Assembly (NCBI RefSeq): GCF_003437535.1
Contig: NZ_QSQT01000018.1
Location: forward strand, 1-64,000
Direction of reading: 5' to 3'
From: Phocaeicola plebeius
GTDB lineage: Bacteria; Bacteroidota; Bacteroidia; Bacteroidales; Bacteroidaceae
Length of the DNA stretch: 64,000 bases
Both the position numbers and the translations under genes were made by a program. Below the pieces are notes generated by a model. It was given only the letters and a program-made list of their open reading frames with translations, did not search any database and was not told the DNA's origin. This document shows positions 1 through 8,400 of this stretch, piece by piece. Within the stretch, counting starts at the first letter, position 1; each line of letters opens with the position of its first letter.

Positions 1-141
1 CTTGTGTTTGATTCAGAACGCAAGGGCATTTCTTTTAAAACGCTTCGACGTTTAAAGTAAAACGCAAGTGCGTTTGAAGTAAAATGTACTTGCGTTTGAA
101 CTCAAACGTACTTGCGTTTCATATCAAACGCACTTACGTTT
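1..141. repeat. 22-bp-period array of palindromic 15-bp units (array A)
   Basis: Six full units begin at 17, 39, 61, 83, 105 and 127, each 15 bp and separated by 7-bp spacers, giving an exact 22-bp period. The 3' part of a seventh unit occupies 1-9, so the array runs off the left edge. The best unit is AACGCAAGTGCGTTT, an inverted repeat AACGC/GCGTT around a short centre. Later units carry the opposite centre (for example AACGCACTTACGTTT). A T-run follows. A related array lies at 34034-34136. It is not a CRISPR: units vary and spacers are only 7 bp. Function unknown. Confidence 0.85.
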
Positions 142-240
142 TTTCACCCCTTCTCTTGTTCTTATGAAAAGCATAAAAAATACCGCTGAAAAGACGCTCA
201 AAATCTCTCCAGCGGCATCGTATACCTATAAAGAAACACC

Positions 241-1167
241 TTAACGAACCGGTGTCTTAGCCGAAAGTTTCTCCAGAAAATACACTAAGAAAAAGCCTAC
301 TACCATCAGCACTACTGCTTCTGGCACATGTGCATTAGGCAATATATTGGTTTCTATCAAAGGCTTTACTTCTCCGTGGCTGTCAACAAATGTCTCTACC
401 ACCTCCTTCCAAGGCCAAACCTTATTCAGGGAGCCCAACATAAAGCCTGTCAATACCGCCAGCGTGATGTTGCGGAAATGTGCCAACGCATACGACAAGA
501 TACGCGAGAAAGAGGTAATTCCGATGCAGGCACCTGCTCCAAATACAGCAATCACCACTACATCAAGCGTTTTCACTGCATCCATAATGAAAAAATACTT
601 GCCTAACAGCACCAGAATGAAACTACCGGAAATACCCGGAAGAATCATGGCACAAATGGCAATAGCTCCGCACAGGAAGATGAAAAGCAGATTAGAAGGC
701 GTTTCGGCCGGAGTTGCCACGGTAATATAAAAGGCAACCACTGCCCCAATGACAAAAGCCACCCACGTTTTCCAGCTCTTCCACTCCTTAATGTCTTTCG
801 ATACAAACCAGGTAGACGCCAGCACCAGTCCGAAGAAGAACGACCACACCAATATCGGCTGGTTTATCAACAGCCATGTAATCAGCTTGGCCAATGAAAA
901 TACGCTGATACCGATACCTGCAAGCAGGAAAAACAAGAAATTACCATTGATTTTCTTCCAGAAAGTCGCCCATTTTCCAGAGAAGAAAAGTTTCAGGCTT
1001 TCCAGATTAATACTTTTAATCGAGTTAATCAGTTCGTCATAAATGCCTACGATAAAGGCAATGGTTCCTCCTGAGACTCCGGGAACTACATCCGCGGCTC
1101 CCATTCCCATTCCTTTCAGCATCAGAACTGCATAGTCTTTCAGTTTTCGTTCCATCAATTTTTCCAT
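241..1167 (-). CDS. DUF368 family membrane protein, probable polyprenyl-phosphate transporter
   Basis: The 308-residue product is a polytopic inner-membrane protein with about eight hydrophobic segments. It has the DUF368 signature near the N terminus (residues 20-45, GAADVVPGVSGGTIAF) and a related half-motif near residue 178 (LPGISGSFILVLLGKY), which reflects the internal duplication of the family. Members have been shown to recycle undecaprenyl phosphate across the membrane (PopT), supporting wall and surface-polysaccharide synthesis. The assignment here is by family resemblance only. It is transcribed alone and leftward. A near-consensus -7 box (TTACTTTG) reads on the minus strand at about 1182-1189, just upstream of the start. 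Confidence 0.85.
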   Translation of the reverse strand: MEKLMERKLKDYAVLMLKGMGMGAADVVPGVSGGTIAFIVGIYDELINSIKSINLESLKLFFSGKWATFWKKINGNFLFFLLAGIGISVFSLAKLITWLLINQPILVWSFFFGLVLASTWFVSKDIKEWKSWKTWVAFVIGAVVAFYITVATPAETPSNLLFIFLCGAIAICAMILPGISGSFILVLLGKYFFIMDAVKTLDVVVIAVFGAGACIGITSFSRILSYALAHFRNITLAVLTGFMLGSLNKVWPWKEVVETFVDSHGEVKPLIETNILPNAHVPEAVVLMVVGFFLVYFLEKLSAKTPVR

Positions 1168-1281
1168 AAATGATTAGCGAATGCAAAGTAAGTGAAAAAA
1201 ATGCTCGGAGTCACTATCTCCAAAAACATTTTATGGTTTTTGTTGTTATATTTATGACGAATATTCAAAAATAGAATCATT

Positions 1282-1785
1282 ATGGCAACAACTTTATTTC
1301 AAGGAACTCCCGTAGCACTGGCCGGAGAGTTTATACAAAAAGGGGTACAAGCTCCCGACTTTTCATTGGTAAAAGGCGATTTAAGCACTTTTTCTCTGGC
1401 TGATGCCAAAGGAAAATTTGTAGTGTTGAACATCTTCCCCAGCATGGATACCGGAGTATGCGCTGCTTCTGTACGTAAGTTCAACAAACTGGCAGCCGGA
1501 ATGGAAAATACGTTGGTACTGGCTATTTCGAAAGACCTTCCGTTTGCACAAGGACGTTTCTGCACGGCAGAAGGAATCGAACACGTTATTCCTTTGTCTG
1601 ACTTCCGCTATACTTCCACTTTCGGAAAAGACTACGGAGTGCTAATGACCGACGGCCCGCTGTGTGGACTACTGGCTCGCGCCGTGGTTATTCTCAATCC
1701 GGAAGGAAAGGTTATCTACACCCAGCTGGTTCCGGAAATCGTAGAGGAACCGGATTATGATGCTGCACTTGCTGCACTCAAATAA
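1282..1785 (+). CDS. tpx: thiol peroxidase Tpx (2-Cys peroxiredoxin)
   Basis: This 167-residue protein matches the usual Tpx length. The peroxidatic cysteine is Cys60 in the motif [15 protein letters not shown]. The resolving cysteine is Cys94 in [11 protein letters not shown], at the spacing typical of atypical 2-Cys Tpx enzymes. It reduces hydrogen and organic peroxides in the cytoplasm with thioredoxin as electron donor. The gene stands alone and ends at a shared terminator that faces manC. A near-consensus -7 box (TATATTTA) lies about 35 bp upstream of the start. Confidence 0.95.
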   Translation: MATTLFQGTPVALAGEFIQKGVQAPDFSLVKGDLSTFSLADAKGKFVVLNIFPSMDTGVCAASVRKFNKLAAGMENTLVLAISKDLPFAQGRFCTAEGIEHVIPLSDFRYTSTFGKDYGVLMTDGPLCGLLARAVVILNPEGKVIYTQLVPEIVEEPDYDAALAALK

Positions 1786-1805
1786 AATTTAAAGGTATAT
1801 AAATA

Positions 1806-1850
1806 AGAAAAGGGACAGTCCGTATTTTTCACGTCTGTCCCTTTTCTTTT
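1806..1850. terminator. bidirectional intrinsic terminator between tpx and manC
   Basis: A 13-bp stem (AGAAAAGGGACAG at 1806-1818 pairing with CTGTCCCTTTTCT at 1835-1847) closes a 16-nt loop and is flanked by A- and T-rich tracts. It sits between two convergent genes and could stop transcription from both sides. Confidence 0.85.
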
Positions 1851-1868
1851 TATCTTTTGTCTATTTTC

Positions 1869-2933
1869 TTATTCCGCAGAAAAATCCTTGATTCGCTGTT
1901 CTTCCGTCAAGCGGCATACCAGCAAAGTATTGTCTTTTTCGGCCACGATATACCCGTCAAGCCCCTGTACCACTACTTTCTTTTCCTGAGTGGTATGTAC
2001 GATGCAATTTCGCGATTCATACATTTTTATATTCAAACCGATGCAGACATTGTTATGCGCATCACGCTTGGAATTTTCATGAAGAGACCCCCAGGTACCC
2101 AGGTCGCTCCATCCGAAAGAAGCCGGAAATACATAAATCTCATCTGCCTTTTCCATCACAGCATAGTCCACCGAGATGTTTTCACATGTCGGGAAGAGCT
2201 CATCCACCATCTCCTGTTCCTTGTCTGTATAATAATAAGGAAGCAGACGTTCGAACACTCTTGCCATGGCCGGCTGATATACCCGGATGGCATTGACAAT
2301 GGTATTCACATTCCAAACAAAGATTCCTGCATTCCAGAAATAATTGTTACGCTGCAAATAGCGTTCTGCAGTAGCCAGGTCCGGTTTTTCACGGAACGCA
2401 TCTACACGATAGATTTCCTTATTGGAAGGACAGGCCATTGACAAGTCCGCTTCAATGTAGCCGTAGCCTGTCTCCGGACGATTGGCTTTCATTCCCAATG
2501 TCACAATGGCATCCGAATCGGCCGTAAACTTCATGGCCGATGTAACTACACGGGCAAACTCACGTACGTTCATGACCACATGGTCACTCGGGGTCACCAC
2601 AATATTGGCTTTCGGATTACGTGCCTTGATTTTCCAGCTTACATACGCAATACAAGGTGCCGTGTTACGACGACACGGCTCCAACAAAATATGATCAACG
2701 GGAACCTCCGGGAGCTGCTCCTTTACAATCTCCGCATACTTGGCCGAGGTTACCACCCATATATTTTCCGGCAGACATACATCTTTAAAACGATCGACGG
2801 TCAATTGGATGAGCGTACGTCCGCAACCCAGCACATCAATAAACTGCTTGGGCATCTCCGGGCTGCTCATCGGCCAAAAGCGACTGCCTATGCCTCCGGC
2901 CATAATGACCACATGGTTATTCATTGGATTCAT
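1869..2933 (-). CDS. manC: mannose-1-phosphate guanylyltransferase
   Basis: The enzyme makes GDP-mannose from mannose-1-phosphate and GTP for surface glycans. The nucleotide-binding signature is near the N terminus (IMAGGIGSRFWPMSS), followed by PKQF and, further on, FREKPDL and WNAGIFVWN, all typical of this family. At about 354 residues it has only the transferase domain, without the isomerase half of bifunctional ManC proteins. The start at 2933 (MNPMNNHVV) is preferred over the upstream ATG at 2960, because that ATG overlaps the -7 box at 2958-2965 and so could not lie inside the transcript. The ATG at 2924 is another possible start. Confidence 0.9.
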   Translation of the reverse strand: MNPMNNHVVIMAGGIGSRFWPMSSPEMPKQFIDVLGCGRTLIQLTVDRFKDVCLPENIWVVTSAKYAEIVKEQLPEVPVDHILLEPCRRNTAPCIAYVSWKIKARNPKANIVVTPSDHVVMNVREFARVVTSAMKFTADSDAIVTLGMKANRPETGYGYIEADLSMACPSNKEIYRVDAFREKPDLATAERYLQRNNYFWNAGIFVWNVNTIVNAIRVYQPAMARVFERLLPYYYTDKEQEMVDELFPTCENISVDYAVMEKADEIYVFPASFGWSDLGTWGSLHENSKRDAHNNVCIGLNIKMYESRNCIVHTTQEKKVVVQGLDGYIVAEKDNTLLVCRLTEEQRIKDFSAE

Positions 2934-2957
2934 AACAAACTTTTCTTGATAATATCG

Positions 2958-2965
2958 CAAAGTTA
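2958..2965 (-). promoter_or_regulatory. -7 box for manC
   Basis: TAACTTTG on the minus strand is a perfect match to the Bacteroides -7 consensus TAnnTTTG. It places the transcript start about 20 bp before the ATG at 2933. No clear -33 TTTG is visible. Confidence 0.65.
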
Positions 2966-2987
2966 ACTCATTAATTTGAATATTTCC

Positions 2988-2995
2988 TATCTTTG
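2988..2995 (+). promoter_or_regulatory. -7 box for thiD
   Basis: TATCTTTG fits TAnnTTTG perfectly and lies 20 bp before the thiD start. It is back to back with the manC promoter, so the two divergent genes share an intergenic region of about 80 bp. Confidence 0.65.
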
Positions 2996-3015
2996 CAAAA
3001 AATTATCAACTGAAA

Positions 3016-3849
3016 ATGAGAACATATCCATGCGTCCTGACCATCGCCGGTTCCGACTGCAGCGGTGGCGCAGGCATACAAGCTGATATTAAAGCCATAT
3101 CTGCGTTAGGTGCATACGCAGCCAGTGCCATTACTGCCATTACCGTGCAGAATACGCTCGGAGTAACGGGCATTCACCCCGTTCCTCCCGCTTACGTGAA
3201 AGGGCAAATAGAGGCCGTTATGGACGACATTCGCCCGAAAGCTGTGAAAATCGGAATGATCAATGATGCGGAAATCGTACGGGTAATAGCAGAATCTATT
3301 CTCAAATATCATCCTGAATACGTGGTGTTCGACCCGGTTATGGTGTCGACCAGCGGATGCAAGCTGATGGAAGACGAAGCTATCGAAGCCATCACTACCC
3401 GGCTTATACCTCTGGCCAGCCTCATCACTCCCAATCTGAGTGAAGCGGAAATCCTGGCCGGACAAAAAATCAGCACCGTAGAAGACATGAAGCAGCAGGC
3501 AAAAGAAATGCTGAAATTAGGATGTAAAGGAGTGCTCATCAAGGGAGGACACCTGGACGGAGGACTGATGTGCGATGTGCTGCAAACGGCTACGGAAGAA
3601 GCCCCGCACTTGTTTACAGCCCCGAAAGTAAACAGCCGGAATACACACGGCACAGGATGTACCTTGTCTTCTGCCATCGCCACGTTTCTGGCATTGGGAG
3701 AACCCATGTCTGTAGCTGTAAAGAAAGCCAAACAATATGTATACAAAGGTATTGAATCTGGAAAAGACGTTTGCATCGGAGGCGGACACGGCCCGTTGAA
3801 CCACTTCCACTCCCCCGTCGCCATGCACATTTTCGACAAAAATGAGTAA
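3016..3849 (+). CDS. thiD: hydroxymethylpyrimidine/phosphomethylpyrimidine kinase
   Basis: The 277-residue ribokinase-fold kinase phosphorylates the thiamine pyrimidine precursor HMP twice, to HMP-PP. It begins with LTIAGSDCSGGAGIQADIKA, a ThiD hallmark. It has VFDPVMVSTSG in the middle and NTHGTGCTLSSAIA near residue 215, which carries the anion hole and the catalytic Asp/Cys region of this fold. No other thiamine genes are adjacent and no TPP riboswitch is visible in the short leader. Confidence 0.93.
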   Translation: MRTYPCVLTIAGSDCSGGAGIQADIKAISALGAYAASAITAITVQNTLGVTGIHPVPPAYVKGQIEAVMDDIRPKAVKIGMINDAEIVRVIAESILKYHPEYVVFDPVMVSTSGCKLMEDEAIEAITTRLIPLASLITPNLSEAEILAGQKISTVEDMKQQAKEMLKLGCKGVLIKGGHLDGGLMCDVLQTATEEAPHLFTAPKVNSRNTHGTGCTLSSAIATFLALGEPMSVAVKKAKQYVYKGIESGKDVCIGGGHGPLNHFHSPVAMHIFDKNE

Positions 3850-3866
3850 TATCTCAAAAGAATCAT

Positions 3867-3874
3867 TACCTTTG
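3867..3874 (+). promoter_or_regulatory. -7 box for fabD
   Basis: TACCTTTG is a perfect TAnnTTTG match, 35 bp before the fabD start. Confidence 0.65.
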
Positions 3875-3909
3875 CAGACAATAACTTATAAACAAGAAAG
3901 ATAATCATT

Positions 3910-4797
3910 ATGAAAGCATTTGTATTTCCTGGACAAGGAGCACAATTCGTAGGTATGGGAAAAGACCTGTACGAAAACTCTCCGCTCGCTAAAGAATTAT
4001 TCGAGAAAGCCAATGATATTTTAGGTTACCGCATTACAGACATCATGTTCGAAGGTACTGACGAAGACTTGCGTCAGACTAAGGTGACACAGCCTGCCGT
4101 ATTCCTGCACTCTGTAATCTCTGCATTGTGCATGGGCGACGCTTTCCAGCCAGAAATGACTGCCGGACATTCTTTGGGTGAATTTTCTGCCTTGGTAGCT
4201 GCCGGTGCTCTGTCATTCGAAGACGGATTGAAACTGGTGTATGCACGTGCCATGGCTATGCAGAAAGCATGCGAAGCTCAGCCGTCAACCATGGCTGCCA
4301 TCATCGCATTGCCTGATGAGAAAGTAGAAGAAATCTGTGCTTCAGTTGCCGCTGAAGGAGAAGTTTGTGTGGCAGCCAACTATAACTGCCCGGGACAGAT
4401 TGTGATTTCTGGTAGCATCGAAGGTATCAACAAGGCTTGCGAACTGATGAAAGCTGCAGGTGCCAAACGTGCCCTCCCGCTGAAAGTAGGTGGTGCGTTC
4501 CACTCTCCGCTGATGAACCCTGCTAAAGTAGAACTGGAAGCTGCTATCAACGCTACAGAATTCCATACACCTAAATGCCCGATTTATCAGAACGTGGATG
4601 CACTTCCACACACTGATCCGGCTGAAATCAAGAAGAACCTGGTGGCACAGCTTACTGCTTCTGTACGCTGGACACAGACTGTACAGCAGATGATTGCCGA
4701 CGGAGCTGATGACTTCACAGAATGTGGTCCGGGTGCAGTATTGCAAGGATTGATCAAGAAAATCAACAAAGACGCCAATGCGCATGGAATAGCATAA
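3910..4797 (+). CDS. fabD: malonyl-CoA:ACP transacylase
   Basis: The 295-residue enzyme loads malonyl groups on acyl carrier protein for fatty-acid synthesis. The N-terminal FPGQGAQ motif, the nucleophile elbow GHSLGEFS with catalytic Ser88, and the later GGAFHSPLM segment with the catalytic His are all present. Length is normal. The gene has its own promoter and a strong terminator, so it appears monocistronic and apart from other fab genes. Confidence 0.96.
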   Translation: MKAFVFPGQGAQFVGMGKDLYENSPLAKELFEKANDILGYRITDIMFEGTDEDLRQTKVTQPAVFLHSVISALCMGDAFQPEMTAGHSLGEFSALVAAGALSFEDGLKLVYARAMAMQKACEAQPSTMAAIIALPDEKVEEICASVAAEGEVCVAANYNCPGQIVISGSIEGINKACELMKAAGAKRALPLKVGGAFHSPLMNPAKVELEAAINATEFHTPKCPIYQNVDALPHTDPAEIKKNLVAQLTASVRWTQTVQQMIADGADDFTECGPGAVLQGLIKKINKDANAHGIA

Positions 4798-4819
4798 TCA
4801 GGCCATGAGTCTGACAAGG

Positions 4820-4886
4820 GCACGAATTATACAAAGCAGACGGATTCTCTTTCTTATCCGTGCGAAAGTATAATTCGTGCTTTTTT
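4820..4886 (+). terminator. intrinsic terminator after fabD
   Basis: A 12-bp outer stem (GCACGAATTATA with TATAATTCGTGC) encloses an inner hairpin (CGGAT/ATCCG) and is followed by TTTTTT. It lies directly before the GH13 gene. Confidence 0.85.
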
Positions 4887-4910
4887 CGTTTTTAAAATTA
4901 TTCAAACATT

Positions 4911-6611
4911 ATGGAAACAACAGAAAAGATTATCATATACCAAGTTTTTACCCGCTTGTTTGGTAACCAGAACAAGACCTGCCGTCCGAATGGCAGCCTT
5001 GAAGAAAACGGATGTGGAAAGATGAATGATTTTACCAAACAGGCCTTACACGAAATAAAAAAATTAGGCGCTACACACATCTGGTACACCGGACTGATAG
5101 CGCACGCTTCGCAAACGGATTACACTGCATACGGCATTCCCAAGAACCACCCTTCCATTGTGAAAGGGAAAGCAGGCTCTCCGTATGCCATCCGCGATTA
5201 TTATGACATCGACCCGGACTTGGCCGAGCATGTAGACAAGCGTATGGAGGAATTCGAGCATTTGGTTACACGCAGCCATGAATGCGGACTGAAGGTCATC
5301 ATGGATTTCGTTCCGAACCATGTGGCACGGCAGTATCACTCTCTGGCCAAACCGGCTGGTGTAAAGGATTTGGGTGAGAACGATGACTGCTCTCAGGATT
5401 TCAATCCACAAAACAATTTCTACTATATACCGGGACAGAAGCTGGCAGGCGAAATCGACCTTTATGATCCGGAACAAGGGAATTACGAGGAAATGCCGGC
5501 CAAGGCTACCGGAAACGACCGCTTTGACGCATGGCCCAACCGGAACGACTGGTATGAAACCATCAAGCTGAATTATGGAGTGGACTACCTGCATCACACC
5601 GGAGGACATTTTGACCCGATACCGGACACCTGGAAGAAAATGGAAGACATACTGAGCTACTGGGCCGGAAAAGGTATCGACGGTTTCCGTTGCGACATGG
5701 CCGAAATGGTACCTTGCGAATTCTGGGGATGGGTTATTCCTCGTATCAAGGCTGCCTTCCCGCAGATTATCTTTATTGCCGAAGTGTACAATCCGAATGA
5801 ATACCGTAACTATATTTACAACGGACATTTCGATTACCTATATGATAAGGTAGGACTGTATGACACGCTGAGAAACATTACTTGCGGATATGGTTCAGCC
5901 ACCGGAATCACCCACTGCTGGCAAAGTGTAGACGACATTCAGGACCACATGCTGAATTTCCTGGAAAACCACGATGAACAGCGCATTGCATCCGACTTCT
6001 TTGCTGGCAATCCATTCAAGGCTGTTCCTGCCTTCATCGTATCTTCCTGCCTGCGAAGCAATCCGGTCATGGTCTATTTCGGACAGGAATTGGGCGAAAA
6101 AGGAATGGACTGCGAGGGTTTCAGCGGACAGGACGGACGAACCACTATCTTCGACTATTGGAACGTAGACAGCATTTACCGCTGGAGTAACCGCGGACGC
6201 TGGAATACGCATCTGCTCAGTGAAAAGGAAAAGGAACTGCGTAAAACTTACGAAACCATCCTGCATATCTGCCAGAAAGAACAGGCCATCAGCAAAGGTG
6301 AATTCTTCGACCTGATGTATGTGAACCTGAACGGATGGCAGATGAATGAGCACAAGCAGTACGCTTTCTTGCGTAAATACGGTCAGGAAGTACTCTTCAT
6401 TATGGTAAACTTCAGCGACACGGCAACTCAGGTAGCAGTTAACGTGCCGGCTCATGCATTTGAATACTTCAAAATGACTCCATCTGCCCAATGCAATGCC
6501 AAGGACCTGCTTACCGGAAAGACAGAAAAAATCTGCTTCACGCCCGAAAGTCCCACTTGCACGGAACTGCCTGCATACGGTGGAAAGATTTTTAAACTAA
6601 AAGTAAAATAA
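4911..6611 (+). CDS. GH13 alpha-amylase family glycoside hydrolase
   Basis: The 566-residue protein has an (alpha/beta)8 GH13 domain with all catalytic residues. The nucleophile Asp262 is in GFRCDMAEMVP, the acid/base Glu291 in FIAEVYN, and the third acid Asp355 in LENHDEQR. The early conserved region is MDFVPNHVARQ. There is no signal peptide, so it should act in the cytoplasm on maltooligosaccharides or a storage alpha-glucan. The C-terminal 100 residues look like the usual beta-sandwich. The exact specificity cannot be read from sequence. Confidence 0.88.
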   Translation: METTEKIIIYQVFTRLFGNQNKTCRPNGSLEENGCGKMNDFTKQALHEIKKLGATHIWYTGLIAHASQTDYTAYGIPKNHPSIVKGKAGSPYAIRDYYDIDPDLAEHVDKRMEEFEHLVTRSHECGLKVIMDFVPNHVARQYHSLAKPAGVKDLGENDDCSQDFNPQNNFYYIPGQKLAGEIDLYDPEQGNYEEMPAKATGNDRFDAWPNRNDWYETIKLNYGVDYLHHTGGHFDPIPDTWKKMEDILSYWAGKGIDGFRCDMAEMVPCEFWGWVIPRIKAAFPQIIFIAEVYNPNEYRNYIYNGHFDYLYDKVGLYDTLRNITCGYGSATGITHCWQSVDDIQDHMLNFLENHDEQRIASDFFAGNPFKAVPAFIVSSCLRSNPVMVYFGQELGEKGMDCEGFSGQDGRTTIFDYWNVDSIYRWSNRGRWNTHLLSEKEKELRKTYETILHICQKEQAISKGEFFDLMYVNLNGWQMNEHKQYAFLRKYGQEVLFIMVNFSDTATQVAVNVPAHAFEYFKMTPSAQCNAKDLLTGKTEKICFTPESPTCTELPAYGGKIFKLKVK

Positions 6612-6665
6612 ACAGCCGAAACAGGACTGATAGCTTTCAAACGTAAATAGTTTTAATTTATTTTG

Positions 6666-6696
6666 TTTGGAAACTTGAAACAAAAAGGTATCTTTG
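6666..6696 (+). promoter_or_regulatory. promoter for the acyl-CoA ligase operon
   Basis: A -33 TTTG at 6666-6669 and a -7 TATCTTTG at 6689-6696 are separated by 19 bp, which matches the Bacteroides promoter spacing. The gene starts 41 bp downstream. Confidence 0.75.
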
Positions 6697-6737
6697 CACA
6701 AATAGCATAACTTTGTGCAAACTATAAATACAATTAT

Positions 6738-8396
6738 ATGGAAAAAAGTTTTCTGGCCTTCATTGAGGACAGTATCAAAAAGAACTGGGACCTGGATGCC
6801 CTGACAGACTACAAAGGTGCCACTCTGCAATACAAGGATGTAGCACGTAAAATAGAAAAACTGCATATTTTGCTGGAGGAAAGTGGCATCAAGCCGGGCG
6901 ATAAGGTAGCCTTGTGCGGACGCAACAGTTCACACTGGGGAGTAGCCTTTCTGGCTATCCTGACATACGGTGCGGTAGCAGTTCCTATTCTTCATGAATT
7001 CAAGGCAGACAATGTACATAATATCGTCAATCATTCCGATGCCCGTCTTCTCTTCGTGGGAGATGTGGTATGGGAAGCGTTGAACGAGGCTGAAATGCCG
7101 AACCTGGAAGGTATCATTCTGATGACCGACTTTACCTTGTTAGTATGCCGCAGCAAGCAGTTGGAATATGCCCGTGAACACTTGAACGAAATGTTTGGAA
7201 AGAAATTTCCACGCAATTTCCGGAAGGAGCATGTCAGCTACCGAAGAGATACTCCGGAAGAACTGGCACTTATCAACTATACCTCTGGAACGACCAGCTT
7301 CTCTAAGGGGGTAATGCTTCCTTATCGCAGCTTATGGTCGAATACACAGTTCGCATTTGAGGTGTTGACCCTGCAACCTGGCAATAAGGTAATCTCCATC
7401 TTGCCTATGGCACACATGTACGGACTGGCATTTGAATTTATCTATGAATTCTGTGCAGGTTGCCATGTGTACTTCCTCACCCGTATGCCAAGCCCCAAGA
7501 TTATTTTCCAGGCGTTCTCGGAAGTGAAGCCTCACATTGTGATTTCGGTTCCACTTATCATTGAGAAGATTATCAAAAAGAACGTGTTGCCTAAGCTGGA
7601 AACGCTGAAAATGAAACTTCTGCTGAAGGTTCCTCTGATCAACGATAAGATTAAGGAAGCCGTACGTGAACACATGGTGCAGGCTTTCGGTGGAAATTTC
7701 TATGAAGTCATTATTGGAGGAGCAGCTTTCAATCAGGACGTAGAAAGACTACTCAGAAGTCTGGATTTCCCATATACGGTAGGATATGGAATGACCGAAT
7801 GCGGACCGATTATCTGCTACGAGGACTGGTTGCGCTACAAACCGGGGTCTTGCGGTAAAGCCGCACCACGCATGGAAATAAAGATAGACAGTCCGGACCC
7901 TCAGAATATTGTAGGAGAGATTCTTACCCGAGGAGAAAACGTGATGTTAGGATATTACAAAAATCCGGAAGCAACGGCACAAGCGATCGATGCGGAAGGC
8001 TGGTTGCACACAGGCGACTTGGGGGTAATGGATGAAGAAGGAAACGTGACCATCAAAGGCCGAAGCAAGAATATGCTGTTAGGACCTTCAGGACAAAATA
8101 TCTACCCGGAAGAAATCGAAGAAAAGATAAGCAACCTGCCGTATGTATGCGAAAACATTGTGATTCAGCAAAGTGACCATAAACTGGCTGCGCTTATCTA
8201 TCCGGACTTTGAGGAAGCCTACAAACAGGGATTGACAGATGCCGATATTGAAAGAATCATGGAAGAAAACCGTGTAGCAGTGAATGCGGAACTTCCTGCT
8301 TATTCTCAGATTACGCGCATCAAGATTTACCCGGAAGAATTTGAAAAGACACCTAAGAAAAGCATCAAGCGTTTCTTATACCAAGAAGTCAAGTAG
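6738..8396 (+). CDS. AMP-binding long-chain acyl-CoA ligase family protein
   Basis: The 552-residue adenylate-forming enzyme carries the ATP-binding P-loop YTSGTTSFSKGV (near residue 178), the YGMTECGP motif, the GWLHTGDLG motif and a C-terminal lysine segment (TPKKSIKRF). It would activate a fatty or related carboxylic acid to its CoA thioester. No transmembrane segment or carrier domain is present. The repeat-protein gene that follows starts 4 nt after its stop, so the two are cotranscribed, but the functional link is unknown. The substrate is not determined. Confidence 0.88.
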   Translation: MEKSFLAFIEDSIKKNWDLDALTDYKGATLQYKDVARKIEKLHILLEESGIKPGDKVALCGRNSSHWGVAFLAILTYGAVAVPILHEFKADNVHNIVNHSDARLLFVGDVVWEALNEAEMPNLEGIILMTDFTLLVCRSKQLEYAREHLNEMFGKKFPRNFRKEHVSYRRDTPEELALINYTSGTTSFSKGVMLPYRSLWSNTQFAFEVLTLQPGNKVISILPMAHMYGLAFEFIYEFCAGCHVYFLTRMPSPKIIFQAFSEVKPHIVISVPLIIEKIIKKNVLPKLETLKMKLLLKVPLINDKIKEAVREHMVQAFGGNFYEVIIGGAAFNQDVERLLRSLDFPYTVGYGMTECGPIICYEDWLRYKPGSCGKAAPRMEIKIDSPDPQNIVGEILTRGENVMLGYYKNPEATAQAIDAEGWLHTGDLGVMDEEGNVTIKGRSKNMLLGPSGQNIYPEEIEEKISNLPYVCENIVIQQSDHKLAALIYPDFEEAYKQGLTDADIERIMEENRVAVNAELPAYSQITRIKIYPEEFEKTPKKSIKRFLYQEVK

Positions 8397-8400
8397 CATC

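Noticed and set aside
1..141. CRISPR array
   Set aside because: Repeat units are 15 bp and vary, spacers are 7 bp, and no cas genes are present.
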